In this document: positions 1-9,456 of the stretch, in pieces
Position numbering within the stretch: position 1 is the first letter of the stretch
Layout of the letters: each line of letters begins with the position of its first letter
From: Caulobacter sp.
Lineage (GTDB): Bacteria; Pseudomonadota; Alphaproteobacteria; Caulobacterales; Caulobacteraceae
Assembly (NCBI GenBank): GCA_017745235.1
Contig: JAGHZU010000001.1
Span: forward strand, 62,001 to 126,000
Length of the DNA: 64,000 nt
Direction: 5' to 3'
Notes under the pieces: generated by a model
Told to the model about the DNA's origin: nothing
What the model saw: the letters and a program-made list of their open reading frames with translations, nothing else
Database searches by the model: none
Position numbers and translations under genes: made by a program

Positions 1-1286
1 GGCGTCCAGACGACCGTATCACCGGCCTTGAGCCCAGACAGCACCTCCACCCCGTCGGGGGCCACGCGTCCCAGGCGAACGGCGACCGATCGGGTCTTGC
101 CCGTGCGCGGATCGCGCACCGTGACGGTGGCGGCCGGCGCTGCGCCCTGGATAGCCGCGGGCGGCGCCACCACCGCCGTGGGATTGCTGTAGACCTCGAT
201 CGACACGTTGGCGGACATGCCGATGCGCACCTGGGCGGCCTCTTCGGGCGCTAGGCCCTCCAGCCGCGCCGTGGCGGCCACGGTCGAGGTGGGCGAGCCG
301 GCCGAGGGCGGCAGAGCCTCTCCAGCCACCGACGCCACCCGGCCGCGCAGGACCAGTCCCGGGAATCCCGCGCCCGTCACGGTCACCGCCTGACCGACCT
401 TGACCTGGTTTGCGTCGACCTCGCCCAGCTTGAACGTCACGCTCAGGGCGTCGGCCGAGGCGATTACGCCGATCAGCTGGCCCCGCGTCATCGGCGAGCC
501 CGCATGCACGGCGACCGGCTCGCCCTTGTCGGCAGGCGGCCTGACCATCACCCCACTGACGGGGGCGCGCAACACCGCACCGGCGGCCTGACCGCTAAAG
601 CTCGCCAGCCGCGCCCGGGCGTTGCTCAATTCCAGCTCGGCCACGCGCCGGTTGGCGCCGCGCCCCCGGGCCTCGACCACCGCCAGATCCCGCCGGGCGG
701 CGGCGAGGCCAGCCTCCTGGGTGAGCAGCTGCCGCTGTGCGGTCTCGAACTCCGTGCGCGGCACCAGGCCCCGGTCGAGCAGGCCCTTGGTCTCGGCCAG
801 CTTTCGCTGGCTGTCGACAAGGTCGGCTTCGCTGCTCGCCACCGCCTGACGGGCGCGCGACATCTCCGGGCCGTTGTTCCAATCCGCCATGTCCCGGGCG
901 GCCTGCGAGGCCTTCAGCATAGAGGCCTCGGCGTCGTTGCGCCGCGCCTCCACCTCCGCGGTGTCGAACACCAGCAGCACCTGACCGGCCGTCACCGGTT
1001 CGCCGTAGGCGAAGCCCACGCTGCGGACCACGCCTTCGAAGGGCGCCAGCAGTTCGCCGCCGGGACCGGGCGCGATTGAGCCGGCCACGGCGATGGTGGA
1101 TACGAAGGGCCGCCCCTGAATCACCGCGCTCTGCTCGCCGGCGGCGGCCGTCGCCGCGTCACGGGCCTGACCGCCGCGATGCGCGCCGATCGCCACCGCC
1201 GCCGTCAGAACCGCCGCAGCCGCGCCCAGCAGCGCCATTCTCTGGCGAGACCTCAGCAGCTTCGGAACAGATGAACCGGGAGACAT
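1..1286 (-). CDS. Periplasmic adaptor (HlyD/MacA-type membrane fusion protein), partial
   Basis: This is the periplasmic adaptor of a tripartite efflux pump, linking an inner-membrane ABC transporter to an outer-membrane TolC channel. Reading back from ATG at 1286 gives a basic N-terminus, one hydrophobic anchor at about residues 17-35, a barrel/lipoyl half (GELLAPFEGVV..., then GEPVTAGQVLLVFD), a coiled-coil hairpin rich in A, E, R and Q, the second lipoyl half (GAVLRAPVSGVMVRPPADKG) and a beta-barrel region. The C-terminus lies beyond the left edge. The stop of this gene is therefore not seen. The permease gene lies 9 bases upstream and is co-oriented, so the three genes form one operon. 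The family is clear; the substrate is not. Confidence 0.88.
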   Translation of the reverse strand, partial: MSPGSSVPKLLRSRQRMALLGAAAAVLTAAVAIGAHRGGQARDAATAAAGEQSAVIQGRPFVSTIAVAGSIAPGPGGELLAPFEGVVRSVGFAYGEPVTAGQVLLVFDTAEVEARRNDAEASMLKASQAARDMADWNNGPEMSRARQAVASSEADLVDSQRKLAETKGLLDRGLVPRTEFETAQRQLLTQEAGLAAARRDLAVVEARGRGANRRVAELELSNARARLASFSGQAAGAVLRAPVSGVMVRPPADKGEPVAVHAGSPMTRGQLIGVIASADALSVTFKLGEVDANQVKVGQAVTVTGAGFPGLVLRGRVASVAGEALPPSAGSPTSTVAATARLEGLAPEEAAQVRIGMSANVSIEVYSNPTAVVAPPAAIQGAAPAATVTVRDPRTGKTRSVAVRLGRVAPDGVEVLSGLKAGDTVVWT

Positions 1287-1295
1287 GCGCAACCT

Positions 1296-2483
1296 CTATT
1301 CCGCGCGAAGCGCTTCGATGGGATCCAGCCGTGAGGCCTTGCGGGCGGGATAGAAGCCGAACGCCACGCCGACCAGCGCGGCCATGGCCGGGCCCAGCAC
1401 CAGAACGTAGAGCGGGGCGGCGAACGCCCAGCCCGAGAAGACCGCCGCGCCCCCCGCGGCCGCCAGTCCCGCCAGCAGGCCGGCCACGCCCCCGACGGAG
1501 GCCAGGGTCGCAGCCTCGATCAGGAACATCAGTTGCAAGTCACGGGGCGTGGCGCCGATGGCCGAGCGGAGGCCGATCTCGCGGCGACGCTCCATGACCC
1601 CCATCAGCATCACGTTCATCACCCCGATGCCGCCGACCAGCAGCGAAATCGCTCCGATCGCAGTCAGCAAGCGCGAGTGGATGGCCTTCTGGGCGTTCAT
1701 GCCGTCGATCATCTCGCGCGCGCTCAGCACCTGGAGGGACGCCCCCGGCCTCGCCAGCAGGGCCGTCAACCGTTGGGCGGCGGCCTTAATGTCGGCGTCC
1801 GGCGCCATGCGGACCAGCACCGTGCTGGGCTGGTCCACACCGATCAGCCGCTGGCCGCCGACGATGGGCACCTGGACGGTCTCGTTGAAATTGACCGGAT
1901 CGAAGCTGGTGAACGGCATCGGCGCCAGCACCCCGATCACGCGATAGACATAGCCGCCCACCCGGATCTGCTCGCCGACGCGCAACGGCCTGCCCGGCGC
2001 CGACAGCTTGCGCGCGACCTCCGACCCGACCACCGCCGAGAGGCCGCCGTCATCGATCGGCGCCAGGAAGCGCCCCTGCGCCAGGCGCATGCCGGTCATG
2101 CGCGCTAGGTCCTGGGTGGTCGGCGCCACGCTCAAGTCGCTGATCTGGTCGCCGAACGCCACGGGAAACCGGCCCAGCCCCATCGACGCCACGGCCCGTA
2201 TCCGAGGATCGCGGCCCGGCAACGCCTCCGCCAGCCCCCGATCGATCGTCGCCGGCGCCAGCCCGGTCTGGGCGGCGTGGACCTGTACGATGTCCACCCC
2301 CAGGTGACGGTACATCCGCAGGGTCTCCAGCTGGGCCATATGGCCGATAGTCAGCATGGCCACGATCGAGGCCGTGCCGATCAATATGCCCAGCAGGGCC
2401 AGGAGCGAACGCTGGCGGTGAGCCCGCAGGTTGTCCAGCGCCTCGACCACCGCCTCGCGCAGAGAAAGGCCGGGCGAGCTCAT
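1296..2483 (-). CDS. MacB-type ABC transporter permease
   Basis: This 395-residue inner-membrane permease belongs to the MacB/FtsX class, which works as a mechanotransmitter rather than a classical pore. It has an N-terminal helix (LLALLGILIGTASIVAM), a periplasmic MacB core domain from about residue 50 to 265, and three C-terminal helices following the cytoplasmic segment MNVMLMGVMERRREIGLRSA, a typical FtsX-family signature (IGLRxAIGA). The ATP-binding protein is encoded separately, unlike E. coli MacB, where both are fused. Its ATG overlaps the stop of the ATPase gene by four bases (ATGA, 2480-2483), which points to translational coupling. Confidence 0.9.
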   Translation of the reverse strand: MSSPGLSLREAVVEALDNLRAHRQRSLLALLGILIGTASIVAMLTIGHMAQLETLRMYRHLGVDIVQVHAAQTGLAPATIDRGLAEALPGRDPRIRAVASMGLGRFPVAFGDQISDLSVAPTTQDLARMTGMRLAQGRFLAPIDDGGLSAVVGSEVARKLSAPGRPLRVGEQIRVGGYVYRVIGVLAPMPFTSFDPVNFNETVQVPIVGGQRLIGVDQPSTVLVRMAPDADIKAAAQRLTALLARPGASLQVLSAREMIDGMNAQKAIHSRLLTAIGAISLLVGGIGVMNVMLMGVMERRREIGLRSAIGATPRDLQLMFLIEAATLASVGGVAGLLAGLAAAGGAAVFSGWAFAAPLYVLVLGPAMAALVGVAFGFYPARKASRLDPIEALRAE

Positions 2484-3160
2484 GCGGCGGCCGTGTCGCG
2501 CAGGATTCGGCCGTCCAGCACCTCGATCCGCCGGTCGCACAGCCCGGCCAGATCGCGGTCGTGGGTCACCATCACGATCGTCACGCCCAGGCGGCGGTTG
2601 AGGTCGCGCAGCAGGGCCATCACCTCGCCGGCGGTGACGCTGTCGAGGCTGCCGGTCGGCTCGTCGGCCAGCACCACCTTGGGCCCGCCGACCAGGGCGC
2701 GGGCCAGCGCCACGCGCTGCTTCTGCCCGCCCGACAGCTCGGACGGCCGGTGGTCGGCCCGATCGGCCAGGCCCACCTGGTCGAGCATGGCCAGGGCCAT
2801 CTCGCGACGGCGGGGGCGCGCGACCCGGCGGTAGAGCAGCGGCAGGGCCACGTTCTCCCAGGCGGTCAGGCGCGGCAGCAGGTGGAAGGCCTGGAAGACG
2901 AAACCGATCAGCCGGTTGCGCAGGCCGGCCGTGATCTCCGGCGTGGAAAAGTCGACCGTCTCGCCGTCCACGACCACCTCTCCCGTGGTGGGCCGATCCA
3001 GCAGGCCGATGATGTTCATCAGGGTGCTCTTGCCCGAGCCGGAAGGTCCCAGGATGGCGCAGAAGTCGCCGGCCTGGACCGTGAAGCTGACGTTTCGCAG
3101 CACCGGGACCGGCCGCTCGGGAGGGCCGTAATGCTTGTCGACGTTCAACAACTTCAGCAT
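2480..3160 (-). CDS. ABC transporter ATP-binding protein (MacB/LolD type)
   Basis: This 226-residue ATPase drives the adjoining permease. Visible motifs in order are Walker A (GPSGSGKST, about residue 40), Q-loop (FVFQAFHLLPRLTAWEN), ABC signature (LSGGQKQRVALARAL), Walker B (VVLADEPTGSLD) and the switch histidine (MVTHD). The sequence is typical of MacB/LolD-class exporters. The start chosen is the ATG at 3160 because the family begins directly with the MLKLLNVDKHYG strand; a longer frame upstream has no family-like sequence. It is first in the operon ATPase-permease-adaptor. The promoter should lie in the 3161-3429 gap, which is shared with the divergent TolC-type gene. Confidence 0.92.
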   Translation of the reverse strand: MLKLLNVDKHYGPPERPVPVLRNVSFTVQAGDFCAILGPSGSGKSTLMNIIGLLDRPTTGEVVVDGETVDFSTPEITAGLRNRLIGFVFQAFHLLPRLTAWENVALPLLYRRVARPRRREMALAMLDQVGLADRADHRPSELSGGQKQRVALARALVGGPKVVLADEPTGSLDSVTAGEVMALLRDLNRRLGVTIVMVTHDRDLAGLCDRRIEVLDGRILRDTAAA

Positions 3161-3429
3161 GAGCCGCCACGCGCCGCCGCACCGGTCCCCGCGCGCCCTG
3201 TCGGTCGCCAGGCGCAGCGAGGACAAAAGTATATGAACGGGAATTTTTGATTTGGAATATCCCCCCAAATCGATTTGGCCGACGTCGTGACGCCCCTTCA
3301 TCCATGAACGGCGAAATTTTCTGAATTGGCCCGCACCAACAGACTTCGTTTTCTCAATATCCACCGTCGAACGACCTAGCCAGGCGGCGGGATATTTGGT
3401 CGGATGGAGGCAAAACGAGGGAGGAGACA

Positions 3430-3513
3430 ATGCGCGTCATCGCGTTGCTGGACACCCGATGGGTGAAGGCGGCGGCCGGCGTCGCGCGCCTGGAACAGCC
3501 TCATGCGACCTGA
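3430..3513 (+). CDS. Possible 27-residue leader peptide before the TolC-like gene
   Basis: A short reading frame begins at ATG 3430, seven bases after a strong purine-rich ribosome site (GAGGAG), and stops at TGA 3511-3513. It overlaps the TolC-type start (ATG 3503) by 11 bases in another frame. The larger gene lacks a clear ribosome site of its own, so the short frame could couple its translation. This is inference from layout alone; the encoded peptide resembles nothing I recognise, and the true TolC start could differ. Confidence 0.3.
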   Translation: MRVIALLDTRWVKAAAGVARLEQPHAT

Positions 3514-5038
3514 GGTCGAAACCCGGCGATCGTTTCGAGGCTTGGCGGCGGCGCTCGCCCTGGCGACGATGTGGATCGGAACGGCGGTGGCCGCCCAGGG
3601 TCCCGCACCGGCCGTACCGCCCCCGCCGGGCCTGGACACCCCGCCCGCCGCCAACGGGCCTCGCCTGTCGCTCAGCCTGGCCGATGCGGTGTTCATCGGC
3701 CTGCGCGACAACCGCCAGCTCAAGTCGGCCTACCTGTCGCGGGCGGCCGAGAAGTACGACCTGTTCGTGGCCAAGACCCGATTCCTGCCACGCGGCTCGA
3801 TCGAGGCCCAGGCCGACTGGGCGCGGACCAGCGGAGTCGACAGCTCCAGCACCCTGATCTCACCCGGCGGCGCGTGGCTGGTTCCCACCGGCGCCCAGTT
3901 CCAGTTCGGCTGGACGCGGGCGGAGCTGAAGGACCAGGGCCCGTCGCGCGGCGCGGACACGGCCAGCCTCAGCGTCACCCAGCCCCTGCTGCGGGGCGGC
4001 GGCATAGCGGTCAACACCGCGCCCTTGACCCAGGCGGTGCTGCAGGAGCGGATCAATCGCCTGCAACTGAAGGCGGCGGCGTCCAACACCCTGGCCGGCA
4101 TCGTCCTGGCCTATCGCAACCTGTTGCAGGCCCAGGAGCAGCTGGTGATCGCCCGGCAGTCGCTCGACCGCTCGCAGGACCAGCTGCGCACCAACCAGGC
4201 GCTGATCGAGGCGGGCCGGATGGCGGCCGCCGAGATCGTGCAGACCCAGGCCGACATCGCCAACCAGCAGGTGGCCCTGCTGGCGGCGGAGCAGCAGAAG
4301 AACACCGCCCAGTTGTCGCTGCTGAGCCTGCTGGCCATGGATCTGCACACCGACGTCGTGGCCATCGACGAGCCGGAGCCGCGTCGGCAGGTGATCGACC
4401 TGAACCAGGCCATCGCGGTGGCCATGGACAACCGGCCCGACTACCTGTCGCAGAAACACGCCCTGGAGCAGGCCCGCCAGACCCTGATCGTGGCCCGAAA
4501 CGCCCAGCTCTGGGATCTGTCGGTGGGGGCCAGCGTACAGCGCCAGACCCCACGAGGCGGCGGCGGGGTGACGATCGACCCGGTGACGGGCGCGCCGATC
4601 CCCGTGGCCAATCTGCCGGGCGGGACCGACAGCCGCGTAGGCGTGCGGCTGAGCATTCCCCTGGGCGACTTCTCGATCCGCCAGCAGGAAATCCGGGCCA
4701 GCACGGCCGTGAGCATCCAGGAGAACCAGCTGGAGGACCAGCGCCAGCGGATCGAGGCCGAGGTGCGCGACGCCGTCCAGGGCGTGGAACTGGCCTGGCG
4801 GCGCCTGGAGACCGCCCGCCTGGCCCGCGACCTGGCGGCCCGCAGCCTGGACATCGCCCGAGCGAAGCTGCAGGTGGGCCGCACGTCCAACTTCGAGGTG
4901 CTGAGCTTCGAGACGTCCCTGCGTTCGGCCGAGACCCAGGCCCTGGGAGCCGAGATCAGCTATCTGAACACCCTGACCAGCCTGGACCTGCGCCTGGGCA
5001 CGACACTGGACACCTGGAAGATCGCGCTGCGGGACTGA
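3503..5038 (+). CDS. TolC-family outer-membrane efflux protein
   Basis: This 511-residue protein forms the outer-membrane channel of an efflux or type I export system. A signal peptide covers about residues 1-31 (LAAALALATMWIGTAVAAQ), followed by a proline-rich linker and two repeats of the OEP fold, each with long amphipathic coiled-coil stretches (for example QDQLRTNQALIEAGRMAAAE and ARAKLQVGRTSNFEVLSFE). The motif AxxxLxxGRTSNFEVL in the second half is typical of the family. It is transcribed away from the MacAB-type operon and is the obvious outer-membrane partner for it. The short upstream leader frame may influence its translation. Confidence 0.9.
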   Translation: MRPEVETRRSFRGLAAALALATMWIGTAVAAQGPAPAVPPPPGLDTPPAANGPRLSLSLADAVFIGLRDNRQLKSAYLSRAAEKYDLFVAKTRFLPRGSIEAQADWARTSGVDSSSTLISPGGAWLVPTGAQFQFGWTRAELKDQGPSRGADTASLSVTQPLLRGGGIAVNTAPLTQAVLQERINRLQLKAAASNTLAGIVLAYRNLLQAQEQLVIARQSLDRSQDQLRTNQALIEAGRMAAAEIVQTQADIANQQVALLAAEQQKNTAQLSLLSLLAMDLHTDVVAIDEPEPRRQVIDLNQAIAVAMDNRPDYLSQKHALEQARQTLIVARNAQLWDLSVGASVQRQTPRGGGGVTIDPVTGAPIPVANLPGGTDSRVGVRLSIPLGDFSIRQQEIRASTAVSIQENQLEDQRQRIEAEVRDAVQGVELAWRRLETARLARDLAARSLDIARAKLQVGRTSNFEVLSFETSLRSAETQALGAEISYLNTLTSLDLRLGTTLDTWKIALRD

Positions 5039-5103
5039 GCGCCGTTCACGCCCCATGAACGAGATGCGGTTAAGCACGCGCGCGCCCATCTCTGGAGTTT
5101 CGC

Positions 5104-6468
5104 GTGCTCGTCCGCAACCTGATGATCGCCGGCGGCCTGGCCCTGGCCGCCGACGGCGCCGAAGCCTTCGCCGCCGAGGCTCGGCCGTTCAGGCCTGTCC
5201 GGTCTGACGAGGACTACGGCTACCTGCGCGACGCCGACGAGCGGACGGGCCTGGACCGGCTGCGCTACATCGCCCTGGGCCGGGACGCCTATCTGAGCCT
5301 GGGCGGCGAGGCGCGGATCCGCGTGGACGCCTTCGACGCGCCACGTTTCGGCGTGGCCGGCGAGGAGGCCGACACCTACGCCCTGACCCGCCTGCTGTTC
5401 AGCGCCGACGCTCATCTGGGTTCGCGCGTGAGGGTCTATGGCGAGCTGGGCGCGCACCGCGACACAGGAAAGACCGCGCCGCCCGGGGGCAGCGACCGCG
5501 ATCGCCTGGACGCCCAGCTGCTGTTCGCGGACGTGACGCCCGTCGACGGCTGGCGCGTGCGGCTGGGCCGGCAGGAGGTGGCCATCAGCCCCAGCCAGCG
5601 TTTCGTGGCCCTGCGCGAGGCGGCCAACATCCGCCAGGCGTTCGACGGCCTGCGCGTGACGCGCAACCGAAACGGCCTGCGGCTGGACGCCTTCTATCTG
5701 CAGCCCGTCGTCAACGAGCCAGGATCGTTCGACGACCACCGCAACCACGGCCAGCGGTTCTACGGCGCCTATGGCGCGGGCCGCCTGGACAAGGCCACGA
5801 GCCTCGACGTCTACGTGATGGGGCTGGAGCGCGACGACGTGCGGTTCGGCCGGACGCGCGGCGACGAGCGGCGCCTCTCGGCGGGCCTGCGGCTGGCGGG
5901 GACGCAAGGGGCGTTCGACTACGAGATCGAGGCCGTGGTCCAGCGCGGGCGGTTCGCGGGCCAGGCCATCCGGGCCTGGGCCGTCGGGGCCGGCGCCGGC
6001 TACACCCTGGAGCAGCCGTGGAAGCCGCGCCTGGGCCTGCGCCTGGACAACGGCTCGGGCGACAAGGATCCCGCCGACGGCCGGCTGGGCACGTTCAACC
6101 CCTACTTTCCGCGCGGCGGCTATTTCAACGAGACGGGCCTGACCGGCTGGTCGAACCTCAGCGCGGCGCGGCCCAGCCTGACCCTGACCCCGCACCGCAC
6201 GCTGACGCTGGAAGCCAGCTACCTGGTCCGCCGCCGGGCCACCGCCGCCGACGCCATCTATCTCCAGCCCATGGCCGTTCTTCCCGGTTCGGACGCTTCG
6301 CGCGCCCGGGCGGTGGGCCAGGCGATACAGCTGGACGCCGCCTGGCAGGCCAGCCGCAACGTGCGCGTCCAGGTCCAGGCCGTGCGCCAGAAAGCCGGGG
6401 CGGCGGCGATCGCCGCCGGCGGCCGCGACACCGACTTCGGCATGGCGATCGTGCAGTACCGGTTCTAG
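5104..6468 (+). CDS. Alginate-export-type outer-membrane porin
   Basis: This 454-residue predicted beta-barrel resembles the alginate export domain family (AlgE-like, PF13372). It starts at GTG 5104; a signal-like segment ends near residue 24. The first strands carry the family-typical pattern YGYLRDADERTGLDRLRYIA followed by LSLGGEARIRVD. Alternating strands run through to a C-terminal aromatic end (AIVQYRF), as outer-membrane proteins have. In many proteobacteria these proteins are general porins for sugars or organic acids rather than alginate exporters. It lies 65 bases after the TolC-type gene on the same strand and could be co-transcribed with it. The substrate is unknown. Confidence 0.8.
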   Translation: MLVRNLMIAGGLALAADGAEAFAAEARPFRPVRSDEDYGYLRDADERTGLDRLRYIALGRDAYLSLGGEARIRVDAFDAPRFGVAGEEADTYALTRLLFSADAHLGSRVRVYGELGAHRDTGKTAPPGGSDRDRLDAQLLFADVTPVDGWRVRLGRQEVAISPSQRFVALREAANIRQAFDGLRVTRNRNGLRLDAFYLQPVVNEPGSFDDHRNHGQRFYGAYGAGRLDKATSLDVYVMGLERDDVRFGRTRGDERRLSAGLRLAGTQGAFDYEIEAVVQRGRFAGQAIRAWAVGAGAGYTLEQPWKPRLGLRLDNGSGDKDPADGRLGTFNPYFPRGGYFNETGLTGWSNLSAARPSLTLTPHRTLTLEASYLVRRRATAADAIYLQPMAVLPGSDASRARAVGQAIQLDAAWQASRNVRVQVQAVRQKAGAAAIAAGGRDTDFGMAIVQYRF

Positions 6469-6477
6469 GGGGCTTCC

Positions 6478-8811
6478 TCAGTCGGCCTTGGCCGGCAAGG
6501 CCGCCGCCGGCGTGATCGTCACGCCGTACAGCGCCCAGATCGGATCGATCGCCAGGCTGGAGAAGGTGAAGCACAGATCGCCCTTGCCGCGCGAGGGCAC
6601 GTCGACCTCCAGGGTGGTGCGGCCCGGATTGGCGGCCGCCTGCGTCAGCGGCACGGTCGCCAGGCGCGGCCCCTTGCAGCCGAAGCGCACCTCCAGCTCG
6701 CCCTCCGGACGCGAGGGCGGGCGCACCGGCAAGGGCTCCAGCTTGTTGCCCAGCTGGAAGTTGAAGGGCAGCTGGCCGACGGTGACGCTGAGACGGGCGC
6801 CTGTCCCCAGGTCGACGTCCTTCCAGATCCAGCACGGATTGAGAATGTCGAGCATGAAGGTCCCGCGCTTGCCGTCCGGCCCCGGGGCGTCGTCCTCGAG
6901 ATTGAGGATCAGGCCCTCGGTGCAGCGGTTCAGCTCGTGCGAGCGGCGGGTCATGGCGCGCTCGGCCGTGACGGTCCAGGCCTGGGCGCGGCCCAGCGGC
7001 TGGTCGCCCAGGAAGGTGCGAGCCTTCAGCGTGGCGCCGGTCTTCACCGACAGCGGCGCCTGGTAGCGGCGCGAGGCCGCCGTCGGCTCGGCGCCATCCA
7101 GAGTGTAGCGCACCTCGCCGACCTGCAGGCCGGTGTCCAGGCGGGTCGTGACCTGGCCGGCGGCGGGCGGGTCGAAGGCCGCCTGGGGCTCGAAGGGCAC
7201 ACTGTCGTAGCCCAGGCCCAGGTCGCTCATCCGGCCCAGGGTCGCCGGCAGGCGGGCGGCGAAGCCGTCCCAGCTCCGCCCCTCGCTCGGGGTCCAGGCG
7301 TTCTCGGCCAAGGCCGCCAGGCGCGGGAACAGCATGGCCATCGCTCGTTCGTCGGTGCGGATGTGCTCGCTGAACATCGTGGCCTGCACGCCCAGCACGT
7401 GCTTGCGCTCCTCGGGCGTCAGCTCGGACGGCTCGGCGTTGAAGGCGTAGACGCTCCTGAGCGTCGACATCTTGCCCCGGCCAGGCGGCTCGTCGGGCGA
7501 GGCGCTCTGGCGATGGTCGAAATAGAGCACCGGGCCGGGCGCCAGGATGGTGTCGTGGCCCTGCTTGGCCGCGGCCACCGCCCCGTCCAGCCCACGCCAC
7601 GACATCACCGTGGCGTCGGGAGCCAGGCCGCCTTCCAGGATCTCGTCCCAGCCCACCAGGCGGCGGCCCTTGGCGTTGAGGTGCTTTTCGATGCGCTGGA
7701 CGAAGTAGCTCTGCAGGGCGTGCTCGTCGGCCAGGCCCAGTTCCTTCATGCGGGCCTGAATCTTCGGGCTGGCCTCCCATTGGGCCTTCAGCGCCTCGTC
7801 GCCGCCCACGTGGATATAGGTGGACGGGAAGATCCCCATCACCTCGTCCAGCACGTCCTCCAGGAAGGCGAAGGTGGAATCGTCGACGTTGAAGATGTCG
7901 GGATAGACGCCCCAGTCGGCGCCCACGCCCGGGGGCGGCGGGCGCGTTCCCAGCTGCGGATAGCTGACGATCGCCGCCAGGGCGTGACCGGGCATCTCGA
8001 CCTCGGGCACGACGGTGATGCTGCGGGCGGCGGCGTAGGCCACGATCTCGCGCGCCTGGTCCTGGGTGTAGAAGCCGCCGTATCGCACGGGCTCGCCCGA
8101 GGCCGTGCGGCCGGCCGCTCCGGCCGGTTGGCGCCAGGCGCCCTGCTCGGTCAGCCGCGGATACTTCTTGATCTCCAGCCGCCAGCCCTGGTCGTCCGTC
8201 AGGTGCCAGTGCAGGGTGTTGAGCTTGAGGCTGGCCATGCCGTCGATGACGCGCTTGATCGCCTCGGGGCTCTGGTAGTGGCGGGCGCTGTCCAGCATCA
8301 GGCCGCGCCAGGCGAAGCGGGGCGCGTCCTGCACCTTCACGGCCTGGATGCGCAGCGGGGCGCCCGGCCTGGCCTGGGCCGACAGCTGCCACAGCGACAC
8401 CGCGCCATAGAACAGGCCCGCCTTGTCCCGGGCGCGGACCTCGGCGCGGTGGGGCGAGACGTCGAGGTCGTAGGCCTCCCCCGCCGGGCCGCCGCGCGAC
8501 AGCGCCACCCCGCCGCCCCTGGCCGGAGCCTGGCCCTCGCGGACGACCAGCCGCACGCCGCGGGTGCGGGCCAGGGTGTCGACCAGCCAGTCGGCCGCCA
8601 GCCGCGCCTCGGCGTCGCCCGGGGCGATCCACACCGCCTGCCCCTCGCCCAGGGTCAGGGCGCCCTTTTCCGGCGTCATGTGGGCCGGCGCCGGGGTCAG
8701 GGCCACGGGCATGGAGGCCTGGGCGGCCACCCTTGTCGCGGCCAGGGCCGGCAACGGCGCCAGGGCCGCGACAAGGGCGGCGGCCGCGACAGGACGGAGG
8801 GGGAAAGGCAT
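6478..8811 (-). CDS. Beta-N-acetylhexosaminidase, GH20
   Basis: This 777-residue secreted enzyme removes terminal beta-linked GlcNAc or GalNAc. ATG 8811 is followed by a clean signal peptide (AAAALVAALAPLPALAA). The GH20b domain spans about residues 30-160 and the catalytic TIM barrel about 160-510. Diagnostic motifs include LNTLHWHLTDDQGWRLEIK and the catalytic pair in HVGGDEALK, Asp338-Glu339 by my count. The C-terminal 250 residues hold Ig-like and chitobiase-type modules (VRYTLDGAEPTAAS). It is the last gene of a minus-strand group with a DUF1349 protein and a GntP permease, near a TonB receptor, so it probably releases amino sugars for uptake. Confidence 0.93.
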   Translation of the reverse strand: MPFPLRPVAAAALVAALAPLPALAATRVAAQASMPVALTPAPAHMTPEKGALTLGEGQAVWIAPGDAEARLAADWLVDTLARTRGVRLVVREGQAPARGGGVALSRGGPAGEAYDLDVSPHRAEVRARDKAGLFYGAVSLWQLSAQARPGAPLRIQAVKVQDAPRFAWRGLMLDSARHYQSPEAIKRVIDGMASLKLNTLHWHLTDDQGWRLEIKKYPRLTEQGAWRQPAGAAGRTASGEPVRYGGFYTQDQAREIVAYAAARSITVVPEVEMPGHALAAIVSYPQLGTRPPPPGVGADWGVYPDIFNVDDSTFAFLEDVLDEVMGIFPSTYIHVGGDEALKAQWEASPKIQARMKELGLADEHALQSYFVQRIEKHLNAKGRRLVGWDEILEGGLAPDATVMSWRGLDGAVAAAKQGHDTILAPGPVLYFDHRQSASPDEPPGRGKMSTLRSVYAFNAEPSELTPEERKHVLGVQATMFSEHIRTDERAMAMLFPRLAALAENAWTPSEGRSWDGFAARLPATLGRMSDLGLGYDSVPFEPQAAFDPPAAGQVTTRLDTGLQVGEVRYTLDGAEPTAASRRYQAPLSVKTGATLKARTFLGDQPLGRAQAWTVTAERAMTRRSHELNRCTEGLILNLEDDAPGPDGKRGTFMLDILNPCWIWKDVDLGTGARLSVTVGQLPFNFQLGNKLEPLPVRPPSRPEGELEVRFGCKGPRLATVPLTQAAANPGRTTLEVDVPSRGKGDLCFTFSSLAIDPIWALYGVTITPAAALPAKAD

Positions 8812-8837
8812 GGTCGACTCCCTGAGGTCGGCCCCGG

Positions 8838-9449
8838 TTAGAGGCTCTTGATCGTTATCCGGGTGATGCGGGCCTGGAAGCCGGCCCCGGCCGGCGAGGC
8901 GCACATGACGCCCAGCTCGACGGCGTCGGGCATGGGCAGGCGGCCGATGCGGCTGTCGACGAACGGACCGTCGTCCACGGCGTGGGCGCAGGCCAGGGTC
9001 TGGCCGGTGCGGCGCAGGCGAACGGTCACCGCACGGGGCGCGCCGATCGCCAGCGACGAGCCGTCGGACCAGTCGCGGGTGAACACCGTCGCTGCGTGGA
9101 GCTGCCCGCCCAGGCGCTCGACGCCGGTCTTCATCCAGGTGTCGGGACCCACGCGCAGCATCACGCCGGTCTGGTCGGCGTCGGCGGCGTAGTCGCCCGC
9201 CAGCACGGCGGTCATCTCGAAGTCGCCGGCCTGGCGGCGATGGAGGAAGTGACCGGTGTCGATCAGGCCCGCCCCGGCGGTGCGCCGCCAGAAGTCCGAG
9301 CCCGCCCTGGCGCGGCAGGTCAGGGCGTCGCCGTCGCGGCGCCAGTCGTCGGGGGGATTGAGCCAGGTCCAGTCGGCCTCGCGCGCCAGGGCCAGGGGGG
9401 CGCCCGAGAGGGCCAGGGTCGCGCCGCCGATCAGGCCGCGCCGGGTCAT
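8838..9449 (-). CDS. DUF1349 (concanavalin A-like fold) secreted protein
   Basis: This 203-residue protein begins with a twin-arginine-like signal (MTRRGLIGGATLALSGAPLA) and continues with a DUF1349 jelly-roll domain: DWTWLNPPDDWRRDGDALTC, then DYAADADQTGVMLRVGPDTWMKTGVE, which matches the family pattern GDYxAxYDQAGLMLRxDxxxWxKxGVE. Family members are thought to bind carbohydrate or act as accessory lectin-like proteins; the precise role is unknown. An in-frame TTG at 9467 would overlap the end of the GntP gene, but the ATG at 9449 puts the signal motif at the usual place. It sits between GntP and GH20 genes with short gaps, so the three probably form an operon. Confidence 0.8.
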   Translation of the reverse strand: MTRRGLIGGATLALSGAPLALAREADWTWLNPPDDWRRDGDALTCRARAGSDFWRRTAGAGLIDTGHFLHRRQAGDFEMTAVLAGDYAADADQTGVMLRVGPDTWMKTGVERLGGQLHAATVFTRDWSDGSSLAIGAPRAVTVRLRRTGQTLACAHAVDDGPFVDSRIGRLPMPDAVELGVMCASPAGAGFQARITRITIKSL

Positions 9450-9456
9450 GCGGGGG

